From assembly GCF_021390675.1 (NCBI RefSeq), contig NZ_JAJEJV010000004.1:2852001-2916000 (forward strand): a stretch of 64,000 nucleotides of DNA, given 5' to 3'. Within the stretch, counting starts at the first letter, position 1; each line of letters opens with the position of its first letter. A program made the position numbers and the translations under genes. Below, in pieces: positions 34,652 through 43,367 of this stretch. Below the pieces are notes generated by a model. That model was given only the letters and a program-made list of their open reading frames with translations. It was not told the DNA's origin and searched no databases. This DNA comes from Dyella sp. 2HG41-7. Lineage in GTDB: Bacteria > Pseudomonadota > Gammaproteobacteria > Xanthomonadales > Rhodanobacteraceae.

Positions 34652-35303
34652 GGCCTTGCCCCCGACGATGGATGTGAAGAAGAAATCTAGAGGGTGTGGG
34701 CAGCGGGTGCAAATGGGCTTGCCGATCGGGCGATCGACGCAACGAGCGTTGACGCCGAACGGTTGTGGCGCGCTCTATGCTTCATGTCGGTCCATCGGCG
34801 CCGGCCTTCTTCACATGCCCTCGCCCGTCATGCGTCGTTGAAAGTTCGCCATCGAGCATCGCGATGGCGCATGACTGGAGCACATGCTGTCAGCGCGCAT
34901 TCACTTTCGCGCATGACCCTTATATGACGTCATCGCACAACACGTCATGCAACGAAAAACACGGCGTTTTCGGCTGACGTATAACTTGATTTTGCTTTTG
35001 CGTAGACATTGTCGGGACAAGTCGCAATTGCGCAATCGGCCGTGCGCGCGCTCAAGCTAACGTCAAACTTGCGAAATTGTCCGCAAATTCGCGGGGATGG
35101 CCACGTATGTGCAGAGCAGCATAAACGCTCAACACACATTTCGAACACAACTTCGCATGCATTCTTCACGGGGACTTGTCGTGTGGCTCTCGTATGCATC
35201 TCATCATCGAAAACAGCGACGCGAGCGGAGCTTGCGAACCATCCATCGCCGCATGCTACGCGCGAACGCGACGTAGCCGAAGGCCATGCATTCGGGAGAG
35301 ATC
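34652..35303. other. Long intergenic region upstream of the orphan asparagine-synthetase-like gene
   Basis: About 650 bases without a convincing long reading frame. It is divergent, serving the membrane protein on one side and the small peptide/asparagine synthetase pair on the other. There is an AT-richer patch around 34930-35030 and a short AAAAAC/GTTTT stem near 34955. The length suggests extended regulation or an unrecognised small RNA. Confidence 0.4.
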
Positions 35304-35384
35304 ATGAAGTACCGCATGCTCACGTCGCGTCTTGTTGTACGTTCTTCTTATGCCGTCGGCGCTTTCGTTCGCGCCGCGACCTGA
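35304..35384 (+). CDS. Possible 26-residue peptide
   Basis: A short frame encoding MKYRMLTSRLVVRSSYAVG followed by AFVRAAT. It is preceded by GGGAGAG at ideal spacing from the ATG, a better ribosome site than that of the next gene. It ends 72 bases before the asparagine-synthetase-like gene. It is basic with a hydrophobic second half. It could be a leader peptide for translational control, a modified-peptide precursor, or a chance frame. Confidence 0.35.
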   Translation: MKYRMLTSRLVVRSSYAVGAFVRAAT

Positions 35385-35456
35385 TCCAACGTTGTGGATC
35401 AACCTCAAACGCAACCAAGTCGACAACAACAAGGAAACGGTTGAGTCATTCGAATC

Positions 35457-36971
35457 ATGAGAAATCCAAAAATTAGCCAGAACACAATTCGAGCAACGAA
35501 CGTGGAGTTGGAATCAGGTGCCTCCGGTCGGTTGAACGTCCAAATCGATACATCGCCTTATCAAAGCGAAGTCGATTTCTCGCAGCTCGACAGCTTCCAA
35601 GGCAGCGATGCCTCGGTCGATCCCGTGTCGATTGCAGATCTGTTGCGCACCACGTTCGTCTATCCGCCGCACTCCGTCTATCGCAACGTGAAGGTGGTGG
35701 CGACCGGTTTCGACCCGACACAGGACATGCACGGCAGTCCGCAGTACCACTACGAATATCAGTCGGCGATGGCGCCTTCGCGCCCGCCATCCGGAACGGT
35801 CGACGAAAACGCGCTGCTTGAGACGTATCACCGTCTGCTGTGCGATTCGATCGCCCGCTCGACGGCAAATATGCACGCGCCATGGTTGTTCCAGAGCGGC
35901 GGCAAAGATTCCACGTCGATGGCTATCGCGCTGGCCGAAACGCGCCCCGACGCAACCTGCCTCACTTATCTCGGCGGCCGAGAAGAAAACGAGATGGCGT
36001 CGGCGCGCTTCGTCGCGAAGCAGCTTGGCCTGCGTCACGAATCGCTGGTGTGCGATCCGGGTCGCGCTTACGATCGCTATCTCGCAATGCTTCCGCGCAT
36101 GCCCTTGCTTACGGCCGATTTCGCCGCGCTGTCCTACGCCGATTTAGCGACGGAAGTTCGCGAGCGCGGCGGCGACGGCATCATCGACGGCATTGGCGCC
36201 GACGAATATTTCGGTACGCCCGTGCACAGCCGGGAACGGCTACTGGCGATGCTGGCGCGCGGCATCCGCGTGCCGCAGTCTCTGTTCAAATCGAGCCTTA
36301 TAAGCCGCAGCTTCAAGCTGTGCTTTGTGCTGTCTACACTGCAAATGGATTCGTTCGAGCGCTACCTTCCCGGCTCGCGTTTCAGCGATGCGGAAGTGGA
36401 TGAGTTGTTCGGTTGGGATATTTCCGCCAGCTCACGACAACGCATGCAGCCGTTTCGCGCCGATCTCGAAGCGGCGCCATCGAAGGAAGCGATACGCCGC
36501 ATTTCGCTCACCATCGTGGAATCGGCTCACCTCTGCAAAGGCATGTACACCGCCAAGGCCATGGATCTTAAGCTGGCGTACCCCTATTGCGACGAAAGCT
36601 TGCGCGACTGGGTTTTCCATCACGTTCCCGATGACGAACTGATCGGCCCAGGCGGCGTGAATAAGGTGCTGATGCGCAAGTACATCGCGCGGCGCTTCAA
36701 GGAGCTGCCTTACGTGCAATCGAAGGGCTGTTTCCGCTTCGATCTGCGCGGCCTGGCCAGTAAGCGGTTCGACCAGGTGTATGCGTTTGCCGAGCAAGCG
36801 CGCGCTGTGATGCCCGGCGCCACAAAATGGCTGGAATCGCATCGCGACCGTTTGGGCAACAAGTACTTCGCGTCGAAGTTTTACTTGCTAGCGATCACGC
36901 TGCCCTGGCTGCTAAATCGCATGCATACGCCCCACTCCGTTCTCGCGGAAACGGCGGAGCGCATGACGTAA
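35457..36971 (+). CDS. Asparagine synthetase-like protein without glutaminase domain
   Basis: A 504-residue protein. The PP-loop ATPase domain has FQSGGKDSTSMAI (residues 145-157), CLTYLGG and DGIGADEYFG. The N-terminal 120 residues keep only the end of an AsnB-type glutaminase domain (DPVSIADLLRTTFVYPPHSVYRNVKVVATG) and no N-terminal cysteine. Proteins of this shape activate carboxylates with ATP in peptide and natural-product pathways, such as lasso peptide cyclases, but no partner protease or ABC gene is nearby. An in-frame stop just upstream fixes the start at or after 35457. It ends one base before rarA, tail to tail. Confidence 0.75.
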   Translation: MRNPKISQNTIRATNVELESGASGRLNVQIDTSPYQSEVDFSQLDSFQGSDASVDPVSIADLLRTTFVYPPHSVYRNVKVVATGFDPTQDMHGSPQYHYEYQSAMAPSRPPSGTVDENALLETYHRLLCDSIARSTANMHAPWLFQSGGKDSTSMAIALAETRPDATCLTYLGGREENEMASARFVAKQLGLRHESLVCDPGRAYDRYLAMLPRMPLLTADFAALSYADLATEVRERGGDGIIDGIGADEYFGTPVHSRERLLAMLARGIRVPQSLFKSSLISRSFKLCFVLSTLQMDSFERYLPGSRFSDAEVDELFGWDISASSRQRMQPFRADLEAAPSKEAIRRISLTIVESAHLCKGMYTAKAMDLKLAYPYCDESLRDWVFHHVPDDELIGPGGVNKVLMRKYIARRFKELPYVQSKGCFRFDLRGLASKRFDQVYAFAEQARAVMPGATKWLESHRDRLGNKYFASKFYLLAITLPWLLNRMHTPHSVLAETAERMT

Positions 36972-36972
36972 G

Positions 36973-38304
36973 TTACGAATGTTTGTTGCGCGCTTGCTTT
37001 CGAGCTGCGCGCAAAGCCTGCAGTTTTTCCCGCAGTTTCAATTCGAGTCCGCGTTCCACCGGCTCGTAGAATTCCATGTCGGCCAAGGCATCCGGCAGGC
37101 ATTGCTGATCGAGCGCAATGCCACCTTCCGCATCGTGATCGTATTGATAGCCTTTGCCGTAGCCGAGGCCCTTCATCAGCTTGGTGGGCGCGTTGCGCAA
37201 ATGCATCGGCACCTCCAGCGTGCCGGTTTTGCCGACCACCTCGCGCGCCTTGTTGTACGCCATGTACGCCGCATTGCTTTTTGGCGCGATCGCCAGCCAG
37301 ATCGCAAGCTGCGCGAGGCCTAGTTCGCCTTCTGGGCTGCCGAGCCGCTCGTAGGTATCCCACGCATCCAACGCCATGCGCCAGGCACGCGGTTCGGCGA
37401 GACCGACGTCTTCCACGGCCATGCGCGTCATACGTCGCGCGAGATAGAGCGGATCGCAGCCGCCGTCGAGCATGCGCGTGAGCCAGTACACGGCGGCATC
37501 CGGATCGGAGGAGCGCACGGATTTATGCAGCGCCGAGATCTGGTCGTAAAACTGCTCGCCGCCTTTGTCGAATCGACGCGTGCGATCGGCGAGCACTTGT
37601 TCCAGCGTGGTGTCGTCGATGACGTGGCCGTCGGCGAGTTCCGCGGCGATTTCCAGCAGCGTCAGCGCGCGGCGCACGTCGCCATCGGCGGCTTGTGCGA
37701 TCAATCGCAACGCCGATTCGGCGACTTCTAATTTCAGTTCGCCCAGACCGCGCTCGGCATCGGCCAGCGCGCGTTGCAAGGCGGCGACGATATCGTCCAC
37801 CGACACAGCATCGAGCACGTGCACGCGACAACGCGAGAGCAACGCGGAATTCAATTCGAATGAGGGGTTTTCCGTGGTCGCGCCGACGAAGATGATCACG
37901 CCGCGCTCGATATGCGGCAGAAAGGCATCCTGCTGCGCTTTGTTGAAGCGGTGCACCTCGTCGACGAACAGCACGGTGCGCCTGCCCTGCGCGAAGTTCG
38001 CCTCGGCCTCCGCCAGCGCCTTGCGTACTTCCGGCAAACCGGAAAGCACGGCGGAGATGGCGCGGAAATCGGCGTCCGCGTAGCGCGCCACCAACAACGC
38101 GAGCGTGGTTTTGCCGCAACCCGGTGGACCCCAGAGCACCATGGAGTGCACGCGGCCGGCTTCCAACGCGCGCCTCAGGGCTTTGCCGGGCGCAAGCAGG
38201 CGTTGCTGGCCCACCATCTCGTCCAGGCTGTTAGGCCGCATACGCTCGGCCAGCGGCTTTAGATCTTCCGCCTCGGCGGCGAACAGCTGAGGGGTGTGGT
38301 GCAT
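36973..38304 (-). CDS. rarA: Replication-associated recombination protein A (RarA/MgsA)
   Basis: A 443-residue AAA+ ATPase. It has PLAERMRPNSLDEMVGQ, Walker A GPPGCGKTT, Walker B VLFVDEVHRFN, sensor 1 GATTENPSFELN, and the C-terminal tetramerisation region (YWLTRMLDGGCDPLYLARRM, SNAAYMAYNKAR). It acts at stalled replication forks with SSB. The start is taken at 38304 (MHHTPQLF); M codons 5 and 11 codons upstream are possible. It lies in the conserved ftsK-lolA-rarA-serS region of this order. Confidence 0.93.
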   Translation of the reverse strand: MHHTPQLFAAEAEDLKPLAERMRPNSLDEMVGQQRLLAPGKALRRALEAGRVHSMVLWGPPGCGKTTLALLVARYADADFRAISAVLSGLPEVRKALAEAEANFAQGRRTVLFVDEVHRFNKAQQDAFLPHIERGVIIFVGATTENPSFELNSALLSRCRVHVLDAVSVDDIVAALQRALADAERGLGELKLEVAESALRLIAQAADGDVRRALTLLEIAAELADGHVIDDTTLEQVLADRTRRFDKGGEQFYDQISALHKSVRSSDPDAAVYWLTRMLDGGCDPLYLARRMTRMAVEDVGLAEPRAWRMALDAWDTYERLGSPEGELGLAQLAIWLAIAPKSNAAYMAYNKAREVVGKTGTLEVPMHLRNAPTKLMKGLGYGKGYQYDHDAEGGIALDQQCLPDALADMEFYEPVERGLELKLREKLQALRAARKQARNKHS

Positions 38305-38370
38305 GTCGCGTCGTTCCATCGGGCGATGATAGGGCATTCGTCAAGAAAGCCTGCCGCGCTACGCACATCA

Positions 38371-38493
38371 TCCCCTCCCCTGCGTGCAGGGGAGCGTTAG
38401 GGTGGGGTTGCATGCGCTTGCCTCATTTTTTAGGCCATCGCGAGGTTGGCTTCACCCCACCCCAACCCTCCCCTACTGCACGTAGGGGAGGGA
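38371..38493. repeat. Bipartite GC-rich intergenic repeat, copy B
   Basis: Left hairpin TCCCCTGC/GCAGGGGA with a GT loop (about 38375-38392), followed by GGGTGGGG. After about 45 bases comes CACCCCACCCCAACC with a second hairpin CCCCTAC/GTAGGGG. It has the same architecture as copies at 977-1130 and 43243-43361. It sits between rarA and the TonB receptor gene. Confidence 0.75.
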
Positions 38494-38801
38494 GTAAATC
38501 TCGAGCATCGATATGGGATTCGAAAAAAGAAGGCTTGTCAGCGCACATCCGAGCTGTTTATTATCAAGATAATCATTTATTACGCTAATTATTCATTCCT
38601 TAGATCAGGCTTAATTCGATTAACTCATTAGCGTTTTCTGAACCACGTATTACATGGATTATTCAAAGCTTAGATCAGCCTTAGCGTTATTTCTTTCGTA
38701 TTATAATTTTGATTAATTTAATGTATTTGTTATAGAACTGTCATACAGCGTCCTTACGGTGTCGGCCTTTACTACAACCCTGCCGATACCGGAAAAAAAC
38801 A
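38494..38801 (+). promoter_or_regulatory. AT-rich leader of the TonB receptor with 70-bp-spaced repeats
   Basis: This 308-base stretch is strikingly AT-rich. The box ATTCA-N4-CTTAGATCAGSCTTA occurs at 38591 and again at 38661, exactly 70 bp apart, close to a whole number of helical turns, so two proteins could bind on the same face. A CTGTCAT half-site (38738-38744) recalls half a Pho box. The region most likely controls the receptor/phosphatase operon. Confidence 0.55.
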
Positions 38802-41054
38802 ATGACGCCATCGACACATGCGCTGTACCGCCGCACGCCGGTTTACCTCGCTCTTTGCCTTGCATTGACCAGCGCTCTGCCGATTTATGCGCAGGACACC
38901 GCCCCCAGCGTATCCGCTTCGACCAATGGTCCTAGCGCCGTCGATAATTCCGACGACAGCACCTCGTCGAAAAACGCGAAAACCCTGGCCGGCATGCAGG
39001 TAACGGCCAATACCGCCGTGAGCCAGATCGCGCCGACGCAAGGCTCCACGATCGCCACGGAACCGCAGTCGATCATCAGCAGCACGTATATCCAGGAAAA
39101 TATTCCGCCGACCGGCGACTACACCGACATCGCGTCCATCGCGCCGAGCGTGTACACCGTCACGCCGAACGGCTCGGGCTTGATGGAAGCGCCGGTCGTT
39201 TCCATTCGCGGCTTCCAGGACGGTCAGTACAACGTGACGTTCGACGGCATTCCGTGGATGGACTCCAACGACTTCACGCATCACTCGACGTCGTATTTCA
39301 CCAATCAGGAAACCGGCCAGGTCACGGTCGATCGCGGTCCGGGTACGGCGAGCACGCTGGGTAACGCCACCTTTGGCGGCACGATTTCGGTGGATTCGAT
39401 CAATCCGCAGAAACAGTTCGGCATCAGCCCGTACGTGAGCTTCGGCAGCTGGGATACGGCTGTGGAAGGCGCGATTTTCAATACCGGCGCATTCACCAAC
39501 AGCGGCACCAGTGCGGTGCTCAATGTGCAGAACAGCACGTCGGACGGTTATCTCACCTATTCCGGCCAGCGCCGCCAGAGCGTGTTCGCCAAGGTCGTGC
39601 AGCCGCTGGGCGAGAACACCACGCTGACCTTCGTCGCGATGGCGAATAACCTCACGCAGTACGTGCCGTTCGGCGCCACCAAGGCGCAGATCGCGCAATA
39701 CGGCGTGAACTATGGCTTGAACAACGACCCGACCAGCCAGGCCTACTACGCCTACAACAAAGACAACATCAACACCAACCTCGGTTATATCGGCCTGCAT
39801 TCGGAATTCGACGGCTGGACGATCGACAACAAGGCCTACACCTACGGCTATAACCACTTCGGCTACAACGGCGAAGATCCGAACGGCGAAACGCCGAACG
39901 GCACGTTCTACAGCCCCACCGACGTACCTGGCCAGCACATGCGCAACACGAACCGCTCGTGGGGCGACATCTTCCGCATTGGCAAGGAACTCGGCCCGGG
40001 CGAATTGCGCACCGGCTTGTGGTACGACCATCAGGACGACATTCGCTGGTTGTACGAATACGACGTCACGACCCAGCAGCTGAACCCGATCATCGCGCCT
40101 GGCGCGCCCACGCTGGCAGACGCGTCAGCCGATCGCCGCATGTACGACACGCTGATCACGATCCAGCCGTTTATCGAGTACCAGTGGAACATTACCGACA
40201 ACGCGTATTTCATCGGTGGCGTGAAGTACAACAATTTCGAGCGCGATCTGAACGCTCCGATCAACCAGAAGACGGGCACACCGCTGGTTTATTCCAAAAA
40301 CTGGAACGCCACGCTGCCGTCGGCTTCGTTCCACTATGCCTTCAGCTCGAACTGGACGGCGTATGCGCAGTGGGCCAAGGGTTATCTGGCGCCTAACCTC
40401 AACCTGTTGTACGTGCCCAATCCGGCGGTCTCCGACAGCGCGGTCGCTCCGGAAAAAACCACCAACGTCCAGCTCGGCACGACCTGGAGCAGCGATCGCC
40501 TGACGCTGTCGGGCGATGTGTACAAGATCAACTTCAACAACTTCGTGCAGAGCCATAAAGTGGCAGGCGTCACCGAGTTCTACAACGGCGGCGGCGTGCA
40601 TTACAAAGGCGTTGAGTTGGAAGGCACGTATATGCTGGGCGCCGGTTTCAGCGTCTACGCCAACGGCTCGCTCAATCGCGCCATGCAGACCACCGACGGC
40701 GCGTGGAACGCGAACACGCCGCACAAGACCGCTGCGCTGGGCTTTATCTACAACGACGGCCCCGTCTACGCATCGCTGGTCGACAAGTTCGTCGGCAAGA
40801 CCTACTACACGGCCAACGCGGAAGACGACACGCCGATCGGCGGCTACGCGATCACCAACTTTGCCGCCAGCTACAAGTTCGATCCGCACATCTCCAATGT
40901 GAAGGATTTCAAGATTGGCGTGCAGCTCAACAACTTGTTCAACAACACGCACATCAACGCGCTGGCCGGCACCACGGGCGCCGATAGCACGCCGTTGTAT
41001 TACACAATCCCGGCGCGTAACTTCAACTTCACCATTACGGCCGACCTGTTCTGA
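38802..41054 (+). CDS. TonB-dependent outer-membrane receptor
   Basis: A 750-residue protein. The signal peptide is cleaved near YAQD and followed by a Ser/Asp-rich linker. The plug domain (residues about 65-210) has SIRGFQDGQYNVTFDGIPWMD and VDRGPGTASTLGNATFGG. The barrel runs to the C-terminal phenylalanine (FTITADLF). It imports a large or scarce nutrient using TonB energy. Its stop overlaps the ATG of a class A acid phosphatase by one base, so uptake of a phosphorylated ligand (phytate, nucleotides, sugar phosphates) is a reasonable guess. No sigma/anti-sigma pair or N-terminal signalling domain is seen. Confidence 0.9.
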   Translation: MTPSTHALYRRTPVYLALCLALTSALPIYAQDTAPSVSASTNGPSAVDNSDDSTSSKNAKTLAGMQVTANTAVSQIAPTQGSTIATEPQSIISSTYIQENIPPTGDYTDIASIAPSVYTVTPNGSGLMEAPVVSIRGFQDGQYNVTFDGIPWMDSNDFTHHSTSYFTNQETGQVTVDRGPGTASTLGNATFGGTISVDSINPQKQFGISPYVSFGSWDTAVEGAIFNTGAFTNSGTSAVLNVQNSTSDGYLTYSGQRRQSVFAKVVQPLGENTTLTFVAMANNLTQYVPFGATKAQIAQYGVNYGLNNDPTSQAYYAYNKDNINTNLGYIGLHSEFDGWTIDNKAYTYGYNHFGYNGEDPNGETPNGTFYSPTDVPGQHMRNTNRSWGDIFRIGKELGPGELRTGLWYDHQDDIRWLYEYDVTTQQLNPIIAPGAPTLADASADRRMYDTLITIQPFIEYQWNITDNAYFIGGVKYNNFERDLNAPINQKTGTPLVYSKNWNATLPSASFHYAFSSNWTAYAQWAKGYLAPNLNLLYVPNPAVSDSAVAPEKTTNVQLGTTWSSDRLTLSGDVYKINFNNFVQSHKVAGVTEFYNGGGVHYKGVELEGTYMLGAGFSVYANGSLNRAMQTTDGAWNANTPHKTAALGFIYNDGPVYASLVDKFVGKTYYTANAEDDTPIGGYAITNFAASYKFDPHISNVKDFKIGVQLNNLFNNTHINALAGTTGADSTPLYYTIPARNFNFTITADLF

Positions 41055-41800
41055 TGAAGCGCTACGCACTTGTATTGTTGATGTTACTGATCGGCCAGCC
41101 CGCACTGGCCGACGATGGTGGCGCCGCACACGCCACCGTCGAGTTGTCGAACCTGCTGCCGCCTCCGCCGGCAGCAGGTTCGGCTGCGGCCAAGCAAGAT
41201 CTGCAAGCGGTGCTTGCGGCACAGAAATCACGCACCGCCGACGAGATGTCGGCGGCCAAGGCGGATTCGGAGCGTTCCGTATTCCGCTTTGCGGATGTGC
41301 TGGGTTCGTCGATGCAAGCAGCGGCTTTGCCGAAGACGGCGGCGTTTTTCGATCGCGTCGCCAAGCTCGACAAGGCAGAAGTAAAAGACGCCAAGCTTTA
41401 CTGGCAGCGGGCGCGTCCGTCGGTGGTTTCCGATCAGGTACATCCGCTGTCCAAGGAAAAGCCGAACGACTGGAGCTATCCGAGCGGACACGCCACCTTC
41501 GGCTACTCTACCGCGGTGCTGCTCGCCAATATGCTGCCGGAAAAGCGCGCCGCGATTTTTGCACGCGCCGATCTGTACGGGCAGCATCGCATCGTGATGG
41601 GCGTGCATTTCCCTAGCGATGTGGAAGCTGGTCGGATTGCCGGCACCGTGATTGCCGCGCAAGTGCTGCAAGATCCGCAATGGCAACAGGATTACGAAGC
41701 CGTGCGTAGCGAATTGCGTCATGCATTGGGCCTGCCTGCCACGCCTGCCGCGACGCTAACCGCGCCGAAGGCTGCCGCCGAAACGGTGGTAGAACACTAA
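41054..41800 (+). CDS. Periplasmic class A acid phosphatase (PAP2 family)
   Basis: A 248-residue exported protein with a signal peptide (MKRYALVLLMLLIGQPALA). The three phosphatase motifs are present: KLYWQRARP, YPSGHATFG and RIVMGVHFPSD, matching K-x6-RP, PSGH and R-x5-H-x3-D. The serine before the last arginine in the classical motif is His here. Such PhoN-like enzymes release phosphate from many esters in the periplasm. It is translationally coupled to the TonB receptor gene. A 20-residue Ala/Thr/Pro tail ends the protein. Confidence 0.9.
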   Translation: MKRYALVLLMLLIGQPALADDGGAAHATVELSNLLPPPPAAGSAAAKQDLQAVLAAQKSRTADEMSAAKADSERSVFRFADVLGSSMQAAALPKTAAFFDRVAKLDKAEVKDAKLYWQRARPSVVSDQVHPLSKEKPNDWSYPSGHATFGYSTAVLLANMLPEKRAAIFARADLYGQHRIVMGVHFPSDVEAGRIAGTVIAAQVLQDPQWQQDYEAVRSELRHALGLPATPAATLTAPKAAAETVVEH

Positions 41801-41806
41801 GAACAA

Positions 41807-41839
41807 ACCGGCGAGCTTGATGAAAATCAGCTCGCCGGT
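41807..41839. terminator. Candidate terminator hairpin between convergent phosphatase and DUF1275 genes
   Basis: ACCGGCGAGCT (41807-41817) and AGCTCGCCGGT (41829-41839) form a perfect 11-bp stem. It overlaps the last codons of the DUF1275 gene on the minus strand. No strong T-run follows either way, so termination efficiency is uncertain. Confidence 0.45.
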
Positions 41840-42501
41840 CGTTGTAGAAAAAAGTGTCGGTAAATGGCGTAGCTCAAACCGACTACACCAGTCAGCGTTG
41901 CCGGAACGAGCAGCACACGCTCCTGGATAGTCGCGAATCCCAGCGCACCCAGTGTCGCCCCAAGAATAAAGTTGCCGGCGACCAGCAAACAGACATGGAT
42001 GCGCAGCATGTCCACCTTCAAGCCGCGCAAGCGCTGACCGAGATAAAGACCCAGATCGGTGAAGATGCCCGACAGATGCGTCGTGCGCAGCGTGGCGCCG
42101 CTATACGTGCTCACCATCGCGTTCTGCAAACCGCACGCGGCGGACGCGAGATAAAGTCCAAGATCCTTGGCGTCATGAATCAACGGCGCTGCAGCAAACA
42201 GGAGTAGTGATTCGATCATCAACACGACACCGTAGCGACGTCCAAGCTGCAGCGTTCGTTGTTCGACAATAAATCCGCTCACCATCGCGCCGATCAAAAA
42301 CGCAGCGATGGTCATGACCCAGTGAAGCGCCTCCGGCATATCGCCATGCGCGATCGAAATACCCAGCACCGTGCTGGTGCCGGTGAGATGCGTCACCGGC
42401 TGATGCCTAAAACACAGATAACCGACCGCATTGATGCAGCCAGCGCCCAACGCCAGCAAACCACCGCCGATCCATGCCCAACGCGGTAGCTGGCGGATCA
42501 T
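41827..42501 (-). CDS. DUF1275 (YoaK) membrane protein
   Basis: A 224-residue protein with about six helices. The family traits are GAGCINAVGYLCF, HLTGTST, ACGLQNAMVSTYSGATLRTTHLSG and TDLGLYLG. DUF1275 proteins are inner-membrane proteins with weak transporter-like features and unknown substrate. The gene starts 9 bases after the lolA stop and is co-directional, so it is probably in the same transcript. Confidence 0.88.
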   Translation of the reverse strand: MIRQLPRWAWIGGGLLALGAGCINAVGYLCFRHQPVTHLTGTSTVLGISIAHGDMPEALHWVMTIAAFLIGAMVSGFIVEQRTLQLGRRYGVVLMIESLLLFAAAPLIHDAKDLGLYLASAACGLQNAMVSTYSGATLRTTHLSGIFTDLGLYLGQRLRGLKVDMLRIHVCLLVAGNFILGATLGALGFATIQERVLLVPATLTGVVGLSYAIYRHFFLQRPAS

Positions 42502-42510
42502 GGCAAGGTG

Positions 42511-43167
42511 TCAGTTCTTGATCGGCTGTGTGGTGATTTCCGGCAGATCGCCGATCACGTCTGCGCCTTTGGGCGGCGTGAAATTGAAATCCTGCGGCGG
42601 AATATCCGGATTGCGCTTCCAGTTCGAAAAGCGGATATCGGTGGTGGCGCCGAGCTGATCTTTGAACTGCATGCGCGCCAAACCGTTGGCGTCGAAGCCG
42701 AGATCGGCGTAGCTGAATTGCGGATCTTTGGCTGCAGAGGTGAGCCGCAACCAGACCAGGCCGTCGTGCTCGCCTTGTTCAACCACATGAAATTCTTTGT
42801 CGAGCTGCGAAAGATCGGTCAGCACGGTAAGCGGGCTATGCGATTCTTCCGTGTCCTGTCGGCGGACGGTGACTTGTTCCAGATCCGGGTCGTACAACCA
42901 CACGCGACTGCCGTCGGCGACGATGGTCTGCTTGTACGGCGCCAGCGTGTCCCAACGGAATTGACGCGGCGCCTCCAGCACGAGCGTGCCGTTGCTGGTT
43001 TGGCCGGTTTTGCCGTTCGGATCAGTGAGCGTTTGCGTAAAGTTGCCGGAGAGCGCGTGCAAGCCTTGGGCGAAAGCGTCGAGGCGTGTGCGGGCTGGGC
43101 CGGTGGCCGCGCCGGCAAAGCTGCTGACGAGCAAGAGAAGCACGGCTGCGAAGCGGAAGCGTTTCAT
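42511..43167 (-). CDS. lolA: Outer-membrane lipoprotein carrier LolA
   Basis: A 218-residue periplasmic chaperone. The signal peptide (MKRFRFAAVLLLLVSSFAGAA) is followed by LHALSGNFTQTLTD, RQFRWDTLAPYKQTIVADGSRVWLYDPDLEQVTVR and the C-terminal strand NFTPPKGADVIGD. It takes lipoproteins from LolCDE to LolB. It lies directly downstream of ftsK, the normal order, with repeat copy C between them. Confidence 0.94.
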   Translation of the reverse strand: MKRFRFAAVLLLLVSSFAGAATGPARTRLDAFAQGLHALSGNFTQTLTDPNGKTGQTSNGTLVLEAPRQFRWDTLAPYKQTIVADGSRVWLYDPDLEQVTVRRQDTEESHSPLTVLTDLSQLDKEFHVVEQGEHDGLVWLRLTSAAKDPQFSYADLGFDANGLARMQFKDQLGATTDIRFSNWKRNPDIPPQDFNFTPPKGADVIGDLPEITTQPIKN

Positions 43168-43242
43168 GGATTCCCGTTCCTGGTGTATCGGATGTGCAAA
43201 GTGTGCAACTGGGAGGCTTAATGCAGGGGTGATGATATAGCT

Positions 43243-43361
43243 CTCTCCCCGGTTTACAGGGAAGAGTTGGGGCGGGGTTGTACGAGCTTGCCGCGCGAGG
43301 TGAGTTCGTCGCGAGGTTGCTTTACCCCACCCCGGCCTCCCCTGCGCGCAGGGGAGGGAGA
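43243..43361. repeat. Bipartite GC-rich intergenic repeat, copy C
   Basis: The right arm holds CTCCCCTGCGCGCAGGGGAG and a preceding ACCCCACCCC; the left arm (43243-43276) is a degenerate version, CTCTCCCC to GGGGCGGGG. The spacer shares CGAGGTTG with copy B. It lies between ftsK and lolA. Confidence 0.7.
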
Positions 43362-43367
43362 AAAGCT

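Noticed and set aside
35009-35476. 155-codon plus-strand frame before the orphan enzyme
   Set aside because: Low-complexity His/Ser/Arg sequence, no motif, and it overlaps the enzyme start in another frame.
38738-38760. Full Pho box upstream of the TonB receptor
   Set aside because: Only one good CTGTCAT half-site is present; the second repeat at the required spacing does not match.
38772-40031. Minus-strand frame of 419 codons, and another at 40125-41231
   Set aside because: Both are antisense to the TonB receptor, which is unmistakable; GC-rich codon bias opens such mirror frames.
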